64,000 bases of DNA from contig CABJBM010000001.1 of the NCBI GenBank assembly GCA_902363835.1, positions 333,882 to 397,881 on the forward strand, read 5' to 3'. Origin of the DNA: Lachnospiraceae bacterium. Its GTDB lineage: Bacteria; Bacillota; Clostridia; Lachnospirales; Lachnospiraceae. The notes beneath the pieces are model-generated. The model was not told where the DNA came from and did no database searches. It was given only the letters and a program-made list of their open reading frames with translations. Within the stretch, counting starts at the first letter, position 1, and each line of letters opens with the position of its first letter. Shown here in pieces: positions 26,783-34,829 of this stretch. Both the position numbers and the translations under genes were made by a program.

Positions 26783-28066
26783 TTAACTCTGATGCCAGAA
26801 TTCATCGATTCTTTTCCACATATCTTCTGCTGTTTGGTCACCTGTCAAATACAGCTGTACTTCTTTTAAGAAAATATCCAAAAAGCCCGGTTTTACATTG
26901 TCAAGATAAAATCCACTTCTTGTATCCTGAATCGCAGCCAAAAGTTCTTTGGTCAGGGGAGAGGAAGATGCATCGTCAAAGCTATGTTTCAAAGACGGAA
27001 TTGATCCTTTTGCAAGCCATTGCTCTGCCGTTTCCGGCGTAAGCATCAGATCAATAAAATCAAGCGCTACTGCCAGTTGAGTTTCATCTGTCTGCTTCCC
27101 GATTGCGAATGCGGCGTCTACCGGATTGATAATATAATTTTCTGCTGATTGATCGGTCACACCAGGAAATGCAAATACTCCAATATCCAGTCCTGTATTC
27201 TCGTAATCATATAAAAACCAGTTTCCGTCCAGTGACATAGCAGTTTTTCCCTGTCCAAAGAGGGAAGGCACATCACCATAATCAATTCCTTCATAATCCT
27301 TACGGAAATATCCTGCATCAGACCATCTTTTTACTATTTCAGAGGATTCTATAAATGCAGTTTTCATGCTTCCTTTTGAGTCCTCCAAATAATACCACTT
27401 CAGCACATCATCAAAAGGAGCTTTATTTTGTACCATGCTTTGGATGTACCAGCCATTGATATTATCCTTGCAGTTTTCTGCGCCAATATATCCTTCCTGA
27501 ACAGCTTTCTTTAAAATATCTTCGAACTCCTGAATTGTTTTTGGCACTTCCACATTTAATTGCCGGAAGATTTCTTTATTATAATACACGACGATCGGAG
27601 CATAATTCATTCCCACCGTATACTGCTTATCAGGGGTTCTTTGATTATAAAAATTTGTTGCACCTTCCAGTTGCTTATCCACCCATCCTCTTTCTTTTAT
27701 ATATTGACTTAAATCCAGAAGGTAATCTGCTTCACGCAATGCCGTTAATCCAAGATCATCAGTAAGCACCAGTGAATAACCGCTTCCCGAGCTAAATGCG
27801 AGCTTTGCCTTGCTGTTATAGTCTTCACCGGACTCATTTACAAATGTAACATTGGGATACTTGTCCTTTAACTGGTTTACTACAAAATCAATAATTTCCG
27901 TGCGTTCTGCATCTGCCATAGACGTAATGAATTTAAACTCTGTTTTTTCCTTGGCAATCTTTCCGGCTGCTGATCCATCTTCTTTTTTACCGCATCCCGC
28001 AATTCCTGCCGCCGCTGTCATAATTACCATTGCTGCTGCAATCAGTTTTATTACTTTTCCCCTCAT
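26783..28066 (-). CDS. Sugar ABC transporter substrate-binding lipoprotein
   Basis: A 427-residue family 1 extracellular solute-binding protein. The signal peptide ends in a lipobox (GIAGC, Cys near residue 25), so the mature protein is lipid-anchored outside the membrane. The body is the two-lobed MalE-like fold. It captures an oligosaccharide for the permeases at 25020 and 25848. RBS AAAGGAG with good spacing. The ligand is not readable from sequence. Confidence 0.9.
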   Translation of the reverse strand: MRGKVIKLIAAAMVIMTAAAGIAGCGKKEDGSAAGKIAKEKTEFKFITSMADAERTEIIDFVVNQLKDKYPNVTFVNESGEDYNSKAKLAFSSGSGYSLVLTDDLGLTALREADYLLDLSQYIKERGWVDKQLEGATNFYNQRTPDKQYTVGMNYAPIVVYYNKEIFRQLNVEVPKTIQEFEDILKKAVQEGYIGAENCKDNINGWYIQSMVQNKAPFDDVLKWYYLEDSKGSMKTAFIESSEIVKRWSDAGYFRKDYEGIDYGDVPSLFGQGKTAMSLDGNWFLYDYENTGLDIGVFAFPGVTDQSAENYIINPVDAAFAIGKQTDETQLAVALDFIDLMLTPETAEQWLAKGSIPSLKHSFDDASSSPLTKELLAAIQDTRSGFYLDNVKPGFLDIFLKEVQLYLTGDQTAEDMWKRIDEFWHQS

Positions 28067-28109
28067 AATAAATCTCCTTTATTATTTTCCTGCGCCTTCT
28101 CCACGCCGG

Positions 28110-29492
28110 TTACCAGTTCATTTCGGGCAAAATATCTTTCTGAAGTTCAAACATTTCATTTATTAAATTTACAGCATTGCTATAAGTCGAAACAGTGGGG
28201 TCTAATAACAAGGCCTGAAGCAGCTTTTTCCGGCTTTTTTCGTTATATGCTTCATACAACAGATCAGCTACCGCTCCCTGTGTTGCAATCATGGCAGCGA
28301 TACCGGCCGGAATCTTCTGTGTCTTTACGGGATGAATCCCTTGGCCGTCAATGATTGCCGGAACTTCAACCACCATCCCTTCGGGCAGTCCCGGTGCATA
28401 CCCTTCATTCACTACATTCACAGCCCCCACTTTCAGCCGTTTATTAAAAGCAATCGCTTCTATAATAGGCACACCGTATTCATGGTTCTGGGTAAATTTG
28501 TTATCTGCATTAAATGCCTCTTTAAACACATCTTTCTTTTCTGTTTTAAACACATCATTCTCCCATTTGCGCCCTGCAATGGAATAAATAAATTCCAGCG
28601 GTTCATTTGTGATGCTTTCCCATGGTGACTCTGTCATGGGATCGTAGAAGTACTGCATCTGGGCGGATGCCAGGAACTGGTCACTCCATGCCATATACTC
28701 ACCAATGTGATTTGCTCCCGGATATACCCAGACTCCATAAACCCTGAGCATCATTCTTGAAAGTGCCATTTCATCCCAGCTTGTAAGCTTCTCCATCCTG
28801 CGTTCCCTCTCCAGCAACTCAGGATAGAGATCCTTCCCGGTCTTTTTATCAACGATCCTGGTAATAACACCAAAATGATTTAAACCGCTGACCTCTGTCT
28901 CTATCTCGTCCTTATTAATCCCCAGTATTTTTGCCACCTGATCTATGCCCATCTGTTCACCGTGGCAAAGCCCTACAACCTTTATCTTAGTAGCCCTCGC
29001 AATCATTCCCACAAGTTTCGCTTCCGGGTTTGTATAGTTAAGCAGGTATGCCTCCGGACACACTTCTTCCATCATTTTTGCAATTTCCAGCATTGGCCCT
29101 AAATTGCGAAGCGTGTGAAACATACCGCCTGGTCCTCCGTTTTCTCCATAAACCTGTCTGAATCCATATTTTCTGGGTACATGGAAATCCTGTGACCAGT
29201 AGTAATAACGCTCCTTTTCAATTGCAGTAACTACAAAGTCCGCATCAGAAAGAGCCTGCCGTAAATCCAGTGTCGCCACGATTTTTGCATCTTTTTTACA
29301 CGCTTCTTTTAATTTCTGACAAAATTCATTACTAACATTAAGAGCTTCCTGGTTAATATCCATCAATGCAATTTCAAGATTTGTGGTTTTAATTGACTCG
29401 TTTCTTAAGATATCGGAAACAGTTGTGGGGCAAAAAGAAACACTTCCCGCTCCTATTATTGCAATTTTCAGTTTTTTAGCATTCTTTTCCAT
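28110..29492 (-). CDS. GH4 alpha-glycosidase acting on non-phosphorylated sugar
   Basis: A 460-residue GH4 enzyme with an N-terminal NAD-binding motif (IIGAGSVSF). The metal-binding Cys motif is CHGE (about residue 174). In GH4 the residues after Cys track specificity: His marks enzymes for non-phosphorylated substrates (CHS alpha-galactosidase, CHE alpha-glucosidase, CHG alpha-glucuronidase), whereas CDMP and CNxP mark 6-phospho enzymes. This fits import by an ABC transporter. CHG points to an alpha-glucuronidase-like group, but GE is not a clean match. NYTNPEAK and LNHFGV are further family motifs. Confidence 0.85.
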   Translation of the reverse strand: MEKNAKKLKIAIIGAGSVSFCPTTVSDILRNESIKTTNLEIALMDINQEALNVSNEFCQKLKEACKKDAKIVATLDLRQALSDADFVVTAIEKERYYYWSQDFHVPRKYGFRQVYGENGGPGGMFHTLRNLGPMLEIAKMMEEVCPEAYLLNYTNPEAKLVGMIARATKIKVVGLCHGEQMGIDQVAKILGINKDEIETEVSGLNHFGVITRIVDKKTGKDLYPELLERERRMEKLTSWDEMALSRMMLRVYGVWVYPGANHIGEYMAWSDQFLASAQMQYFYDPMTESPWESITNEPLEFIYSIAGRKWENDVFKTEKKDVFKEAFNADNKFTQNHEYGVPIIEAIAFNKRLKVGAVNVVNEGYAPGLPEGMVVEVPAIIDGQGIHPVKTQKIPAGIAAMIATQGAVADLLYEAYNEKSRKKLLQALLLDPTVSTYSNAVNLINEMFELQKDILPEMNW

Positions 29493-29513
29493 AAGACTTC
29501 TCCTTTTCTAATC

Positions 29514-30608
29514 TCAGATTCTGGCTTTAAAATTATAACCCGCCAGTTTTTGAAACGTTACTTTTTTACCATCTCTGACATACAGGCAGGATAAACCGGC
29601 CCCCACACGGATTGCTTCTTCCATATCAAGCCCAAGCAGCAGCCCAAACAATAGTCCTGCGTTAAAATTATCTCCTCCTCCTGTTATAACCTTTGGATCT
29701 TTGATCACTTCTTTCTCAACCGTATAAACCTTTCCCTCCTTTACATACTGTGAAAAATCCAAAAGATGTACCACAAAATTTTTGCAGATGAACTTCTTTG
29801 ACAGTGCGATCATCTTATCCTCCAATGTATTTCCTGCTACATCCAGATCCAGTTTATCAAAAAACAATTCCAGTTCATTTTCATTTAAGCTCACTGTAAT
29901 ATCAAAATATTTAGAATAATCTTCCATCAGTTGAAGCATCTTTGTTATTTCCCTGCTTTTACGTTTTGAAAAGTCAGAAAAATCAACTAACATGACCTTT
30001 TTCTTTTTAAAAGTACATTCCGGCAAAATGTCTTCCAGGATATTTCCCCAGATATCATTGCTATGTATCAGTTCACCCCAGTTTAAAAATGCCACCGCAT
30101 CACAATGGTCGAAATACTTAATCATTGCTTCTTTGGTAACCCGGCCAATCAGCACGTCATAATCCAGCTGATCAATGTAGGTATTAGTTGCCAGCATGAG
30201 CTTACCGTCATCAAATTCCAGAGAACTGCAGTAACCGGGATTAGAAACTGAAACCAATGTGCAATTACTGCTCATATTCCGAAACATGGGTACAATTTCA
30301 GGAAATCCCATGGCTCCCACACACACGGTTTTACAGCCCAGATTCCCCAGGGCATTTGCAGCAATAGGCATGTTTCCTCCAATCTTTTCCTGAAGCGTTT
30401 CCATATCGATGCTGCAGCTTTTCCCGCTCTTTTCTTTCAGATAACCAGAGAATTCTTCCATTGTCCGGAATGAGACTGTGGATTTTTCCGATTTTATTTT
30501 AATAGGTTTTAATATTTTATCAATAAACCCGTCAAATCCCAGGAAAACGTTAAAATTAATGTCCTGTTCATTTACATTGCTAAGTATAAAAATCACCTCT
30601 TCCAGCAC
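29514..30608 (-). CDS. PfkB-family sugar kinase, divergent
   Basis: A 364-residue protein of the PfkB/ribokinase fold. The anion-hole and catalytic motif is GGGDNFNAG near the C-terminus (usually GAGD), and GGN in the sugar-binding site is seen as IGGNMPIAANALGNLG (about 70-87). It is longer than typical PfkB kinases (about 310). The N-terminus (FDGFIDKI) is atypical. It would phosphorylate the monosaccharide released by the operon's glycosidases. The GTG start is uncertain; no good RBS separates the candidates. It follows the ROK gene by 5 nt. Confidence 0.75.
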   Translation of the reverse strand: MLEEVIFILSNVNEQDINFNVFLGFDGFIDKILKPIKIKSEKSTVSFRTMEEFSGYLKEKSGKSCSIDMETLQEKIGGNMPIAANALGNLGCKTVCVGAMGFPEIVPMFRNMSSNCTLVSVSNPGYCSSLEFDDGKLMLATNTYIDQLDYDVLIGRVTKEAMIKYFDHCDAVAFLNWGELIHSNDIWGNILEDILPECTFKKKKVMLVDFSDFSKRKSREITKMLQLMEDYSKYFDITVSLNENELELFFDKLDLDVAGNTLEDKMIALSKKFICKNFVVHLLDFSQYVKEGKVYTVEKEVIKDPKVITGGGDNFNAGLLFGLLLGLDMEEAIRVGAGLSCLYVRDGKKVTFQKLAGYNFKARI

Positions 30609-30613
30609 TCTTT

Positions 30614-31711
30614 TTATTTAAAAGTTTCTTCCAGCCATACATTCCCAGCAAGAAGGGCGCCTCCTGACACACCAGGAAAAACTACGTTTCTTTTTCTGAT
30701 CTGAACTGATTTAAAGCAGATTTTATCAAGCTTTCTCTGCGTTTCCTTTATAAGCCCCTCCCCCAGCAGATCAATCACATAACCATCCAGCACAATATTT
30801 GAAACATCGTAGCAACAGATCATGTTGTTCACGATAAGCGCAAGATATCCTGATACATATGCAATCGCATCTGTTCTGTTCCCATCATCAGAAGCATCCA
30901 CAATGCCAAATTTCTCTTTTATGGCACTCAGATTTATTTTTTCTTCCAGCCATCCGGAATTCGGCTTTTCCTCTGAATATTCAAACATCATATATCCAAT
31001 TTCACCACAAACATTGTTATTTCCTTTTCTTACCTTTCCGTCTATGATCACTCCTGCCCCCAAGCCGGTACCGAGAGAGATAAATATCAGATCATCCTTT
31101 ATTGGCGGTTTAAAAGATACATATTCTCCAAATGCCTGCATGTTCAGATCATTATCAACAATTACCTTTGCATTGTATTTTTCAGAAATCCGATCTATTG
31201 TATCTCCAAAATATATGGGGGTGTTAATTCCTATCAGAGGAGCCGTAATTTCTCTTGCTTTTGCATCAAAAATGCAGGGAATTCCAATTCCGATACCAAT
31301 CAGATCATTGACGTCTTTTCCGCTCATTTCCAGCAATTTATCAATATTTAGGAATAAGGAGGATTCAAAATGGTGCCCGCACCTGACCTGGACATAATGA
31401 AGCACATTTCCTGCCAGATCTACAATTCCCATAATCAGATAATCTCCTTCATATATAATCCCTACGGAATAATATTTATCACGATTTAATTTGAGCATGT
31501 TTGGTTTTCTGCCAACTTTAGTTGTCGTATATTCCTGCTCTACAATCAACTGCTTTTCTATCAGGAATTCCACAATTTTCATGACTGTCGGAACACTGAT
31601 CCTGGTAGTTTGGGCAATTTTATTCACAAACAGGCTTTCATTGCTCCTGAATTCTTGAAAAACAATCTTTGTATTCATATTTTTCAAATGGGATGGTTCG
31701 TACTTTGCCAT
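30614..31711 (-). CDS. ROK-family transcriptional repressor (NagC/XylR type)
   Basis: A 365-residue ROK protein with an N-terminal winged helix-turn-helix (about 10-70; TTRISVPTVMKIVEFL) and a sugar-kinase-like ligand domain. The ROK motif is present (LGTGLGAGVIIDGK). The usual Cys/His zinc cluster is weak (ICGEIGYM without the CxCGxxGC block). It is the first gene of the ABC-sugar operon and is divergent from an AgaI-like isomerase, so it probably controls both. Identical inverted 12-mers sit at each promoter. The inducer is probably a sugar made by this pathway. Confidence 0.85.
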   Translation of the reverse strand: MAKYEPSHLKNMNTKIVFQEFRSNESLFVNKIAQTTRISVPTVMKIVEFLIEKQLIVEQEYTTTKVGRKPNMLKLNRDKYYSVGIIYEGDYLIMGIVDLAGNVLHYVQVRCGHHFESSLFLNIDKLLEMSGKDVNDLIGIGIGIPCIFDAKAREITAPLIGINTPIYFGDTIDRISEKYNAKVIVDNDLNMQAFGEYVSFKPPIKDDLIFISLGTGLGAGVIIDGKVRKGNNNVCGEIGYMMFEYSEEKPNSGWLEEKINLSAIKEKFGIVDASDDGNRTDAIAYVSGYLALIVNNMICCYDVSNIVLDGYVIDLLGEGLIKETQRKLDKICFKSVQIRKRNVVFPGVSGGALLAGNVWLEETFK

Positions 31712-31748
31712 ATGCTCTGCCTCTTTCTGTTCTCATTAATATATTTAA

Positions 31749-31760
31749 TTAATAAAGTTA
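31749..31760 (-). promoter_or_regulatory. Candidate ROK operator, repressor-operon side
   Basis: TTAATAAAGTTA, 38 bp upstream of the ROK ATG. Its exact reverse complement occurs at 31934-31945 before the divergent gene. The following bases (ATTATATAT-rich) are also partly shared. In such AT-rich DNA some chance similarity must be allowed for. Confidence 0.4.
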
Positions 31761-31933
31761 GTTTATTATATATTGTTTTTCTTTATATGTCAATAAAATC
31801 CATCCATCTTCCTTTTAATACAATAATTTTTAGTTAAAATAAACACTTTATCTTTATTTTTTTATGCATATTTACTATTTTTTTATCTTTTTCAAATATA
31901 TGAATTGTATTTTTTAGCTTAATTATATATAAT

Positions 31934-31945
31934 TAACTTTATTAA
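31934..31945 (+). promoter_or_regulatory. Candidate ROK operator, isomerase side
   Basis: TAACTTTATTAA, the exact reverse complement of the 12-mer at 31749-31760, 28 bp before the ATG of the AgaI-like gene. Paired sites about 185 bp apart would allow one repressor to control both divergent units. Confidence 0.4.
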
Positions 31946-31973
31946 ATTATTATTTTATTAAAGGAGGATTAAA

Positions 31974-32687
31974 ATGAATATTTTAGAAACCAGAAATTAT
32001 AAAGAAATGAGCGAAAGGGCCTGCGAACTTCTCATCCACTGCCTGAGGGAGAAGCCTGATGCTTTATTTTGCATTGCAACTGGTGCTTCACCCACAGAAA
32101 CGTATGGACTTTTTGTTCAGGCAATAAAAAGAGAGCAGATAGATACCGGAAAGATGCGTATCATAAAACTGGATGAATGGTGCGGACTTAAAAAGGAAAA
32201 CCCAGCAACCTGCGAATACTACATTCGCAAGCATATCCTGATACCACTCAACATTCCGGATGAGCGTTATCTATCATTTAATCCGGCTGAAGAAAATGAA
32301 GAATATGAATGTAAGCGAATTTCTTCACTCATTACCGAAAATGGAGGAATCGACTTCTGTATTCTGGGAATTGGAAAAAACGGCCATCTGGGGTTGAATG
32401 AACCCAGGGAGGAAATAAATCCATTTACCCATAAAACAGAACTGGATTCCAAAACAAAGACTCATTCCATGCTTGTATCAAGCAATCAAACTGTTTCTCA
32501 GGGGTATACCCTTGGAATCAAGGATATTTTGGATTCCAAAAAGGTAATGCTGCTAATTACCGGAAATGACAAGCAGGAGGCCTATCAGAATCTGAAGAAA
32601 AAAATGATAAGTACAAAATACCCTGCCAATTATCTATGGCTTCATGACCAGGCAGTATGTATTGTTGACAGTGCTTCCATGAAGTAA
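31974..32687 (+). CDS. Galactosamine/glucosamine-6-phosphate isomerase-deaminase (AgaI/NagB-like)
   Basis: A 237-residue member of the NagB family. ATGASPTETY (residues about 36-45) is the phosphate loop; KLDEW and GIGKNGHLGLNEP carry active-site residues. Spacing and wording of these motifs match E. coli AgaI (galactosamine-6-phosphate isomerase) more closely than NagB. It would convert an amino-sugar phosphate to a ketose phosphate plus ammonia. Divergent from the ROK/ABC/GH4/GH3 operon, it suggests that operon handles an amino-sugar-containing glycoside. RBS AAAGGAGG. Confidence 0.8.
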   Translation: MNILETRNYKEMSERACELLIHCLREKPDALFCIATGASPTETYGLFVQAIKREQIDTGKMRIIKLDEWCGLKKENPATCEYYIRKHILIPLNIPDERYLSFNPAEENEEYECKRISSLITENGGIDFCILGIGKNGHLGLNEPREEINPFTHKTELDSKTKTHSMLVSSNQTVSQGYTLGIKDILDSKKVMLLITGNDKQEAYQNLKKKMISTKYPANYLWLHDQAVCIVDSASMK

Positions 32688-32740
32688 GCAGAAAAGTAAT
32701 TTGTTTCTATTATATATTTATAGTATATATAACTGAAAAA

Positions 32741-32772
32741 AAATGTCCTGTGGAGTTTTCCACAGGACATTT
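32741..32772. terminator. Strong bidirectional terminator
   Basis: A perfect 13-bp stem AAATGTCCTGTGG / CCACAGGACATTT with a 6-nt loop. On the minus strand it is followed by a run of eight T, ending the tRNA-Leu transcript. On the + strand it ends the AgaI-like gene. Confidence 0.85.
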
Positions 32773-32783
32773 CAGCATCACGA

Positions 32784-32867
32784 TGCAGAAGAAGGGACTT
32801 GAACCCTCAAGGTATTGCTACCACACGGACCTGAACCGTGCGCGTCTGCCAATTCCGCCACTTCTGC
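32784..32867 (-). tRNA. tRNA-Leu (anticodon CAG)
   Basis: On the minus strand the acceptor stem GCAGAAG pairs with CTTCTGC; the anticodon stem CACGG/CCGTG closes the loop TTCAGGT, giving anticodon CAG (reads CUG). A variable arm typical of class II tRNAs (GTGGTAGCAATACC region) and a T arm GAGGG-TTCAAGT-CCCTT are present. The discriminator is A; the CCA end is not encoded. The T8 terminator follows directly. Confidence 0.95.
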
Positions 32868-32872
32868 TTCCT

Positions 32873-32906
32873 AATTGTACAAATTGGCGAATCAATTCGT
32901 ACAATT
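32873..32906 (-). promoter_or_regulatory. Hairpin in the 5' leader of tRNA-Leu, behind a -10 element
   Basis: AATTGTAC (32873-32880) pairs with GTACAATT (32899-32906), with an inner AATTG/CAATT stem. It lies directly before the tRNA on the minus strand and directly after a TATAAT-type -10. It could be a processing signal or an operator. Confidence 0.35.
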
Positions 32907-32956
32907 ATAATACTATACTTTTTGCAAATAATCAAGTACTTTTTATAAAAATACAC

Positions 32957-34828
32957 TTAATATTCCCTGGTTTTTATCACTTCTTCTGCATCAGATTGAT
33001 CATACACCTTTTCTTCTGTTATAATCCGAAGGGGCATTTCCTTTCCTGCAATCATATCCCGGATTGCCTTCATAAGGGGCGGACCTAAAAGCGGACTGCA
33101 TTCCACCGCACAGTTGAGTTTGCCGTCAATCATCGCCTGAAACGCTTCTTTCGTCGCATCCACGGAAACAATCGTTATATCTTTCCCCGGATTTAATCCA
33201 TGGGATTCCAAGGCTTCAATGGCTCCAAGGGCCATATCGTCGTTGTGGGAATAGATGATATCCACATCCCAGTTATGGCTGTTTATGTATTCCTCAACAA
33301 CCCGTTTTCCTCCCTCATAAGTAAAATCACCGTAATCCGTATATACAATCTGGTACTGGGGATTTTCCTCCAATATTTCAAAAAAACCTTTCTTTCTCTC
33401 TTCCGTAGGGGTGGCGCCTTCACTACCCTGAAGCTCTAAAATACGAACAATCCCCTGGTGTGGTTTTACATGTTCTTTCAGCCAGCGCATGGCTCTTCGC
33501 CCTTCCTCTAAAAAATCAGCACCAATATAAGTGGTTGTCAAATCATCCCCTGCTTCTATTCTCCGGTCAGACATCACTACAGGGATATTTGCTTTCTTTG
33601 CCTCTTTTAAGACCGCATCCCATCCGGTCTCAACTACCGGAGAAACTACAATTACATCCACCTTCTCCTTAATAAACCTGCGGATGGCCTGGATTTGCTT
33701 TTCCTGGGACTGGTCTGCACTGTCAAAGAGAAGCTCCATGTTAAATTCCCTGGCTGCCTCCTGAATGGAACGGGTATTTGCAAGCCTCCACTGGCTCTCC
33801 TGTCCTACCTGGGAATATCCTACTGTAATTCTCCTGCCGTCGTCAATGCTTTCTCTGTCAAGTGCCGCCAGATACTCCCCGGCATTTTGGGGATAGATCG
33901 TATGGCTTCTTAAAATCACCTGCTTGGGAACGCCGCTTTCCTTCCGCAGAATATTGATGGCATATTGTACCGCTTCTTTTCCTCCTGTGGGGCAGGAAAT
34001 CGTTGCCGCAAGCTTTCCCTTCCGCACCAAATCCACCCCTTCGTTTTCTCCGGTAAAGCCGTCACACCCAATGACCTTTATCTTCTCAGCCAGATTCCTG
34101 TCCTTTAAGGCCTCATATGCCCCAAAAGCCACGGAATCATTGTTGGCAAATATAAGAGAAACTCCTTTCAGTTCCTCCTTCATGGAAAAAACTGCATCAT
34201 AGGCTGGATCCTTCATGTCGTTTTTCAAATCACAGGCAGTCTTTTCTATATCAGGATAATCCCTGATCACAGAGTCAAAGCCCTGGCTTCTCTCCTCGCT
34301 TTGAAGGGAACCTGCAGTTGCACGAAGCTCCAGAATCTTCCCTTTTCCGTTTTCCAGCAACCGGACCGCACATTCTCCTCCCTGCTTCCCGATCAGATTA
34401 TTATCAGGGCCGATAAACAGGTTATAATCAAAGCCTTCCACGCTTCGGTCCATGACAATCACAGGAACTCCTTCCTGATATACATCTCCCACCTTCTTTG
34501 TCAGACGGCTGGAATCACAGGGAGATATGATCAAAAGATCTATGCCGAAATCCAGAAGCCTGTCAACATCCTTTTCCTGCTTCTCAACGCTGGAGGTGGC
34601 ATCTGCCGTAACGATCCTGATATTCGGATACTTTCCCGCTTCCTCCTGGATCTCATGAATCAATGCAATCCTCCATGCCTCACGCATATTTGCCTGGGAA
34701 ACACCGATCACATACTCCACATCGCTTTTATAAACCGTTTGGGTAATTGCCCCGTTATAAATACGGCATCCTAAAAACCCAAATACCGTTATCAGCAATA
34801 TCATAAGTAATTTCGTTCTTTTTTCCAT
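32957..34828 (-). CDS. Membrane-anchored protein with two fused sugar-binding (RbsB/YtfQ-like) domains
   Basis: A 623-residue protein with an N-terminal hydrophobic anchor or lipobox (LLITVFGFLGC) and two tandem periplasmic-binding-protein domains (about 35-320 and 330-610). The second domain is strikingly like the transporter's own binding protein at 40374: both contain VGxxQxGQES, VVETGWD and DRR. The start at 34828 lies 1 nt from the kinase stop; an earlier in-frame start would overlap the kinase gene and lacks support. Being last in the operon, next to a LytS-type kinase, it is probably an extracytoplasmic sugar sensor rather than a transport protein. This is an inference. Confidence 0.8.
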   Translation of the reverse strand: MEKRTKLLMILLITVFGFLGCRIYNGAITQTVYKSDVEYVIGVSQANMREAWRIALIHEIQEEAGKYPNIRIVTADATSSVEKQEKDVDRLLDFGIDLLIISPCDSSRLTKKVGDVYQEGVPVIVMDRSVEGFDYNLFIGPDNNLIGKQGGECAVRLLENGKGKILELRATAGSLQSEERSQGFDSVIRDYPDIEKTACDLKNDMKDPAYDAVFSMKEELKGVSLIFANNDSVAFGAYEALKDRNLAEKIKVIGCDGFTGENEGVDLVRKGKLAATISCPTGGKEAVQYAINILRKESGVPKQVILRSHTIYPQNAGEYLAALDRESIDDGRRITVGYSQVGQESQWRLANTRSIQEAAREFNMELLFDSADQSQEKQIQAIRRFIKEKVDVIVVSPVVETGWDAVLKEAKKANIPVVMSDRRIEAGDDLTTTYIGADFLEEGRRAMRWLKEHVKPHQGIVRILELQGSEGATPTEERKKGFFEILEENPQYQIVYTDYGDFTYEGGKRVVEEYINSHNWDVDIIYSHNDDMALGAIEALESHGLNPGKDITIVSVDATKEAFQAMIDGKLNCAVECSPLLGPPLMKAIRDMIAGKEMPLRIITEEKVYDQSDAEEVIKTREY

Positions 34829-34829
34829 T

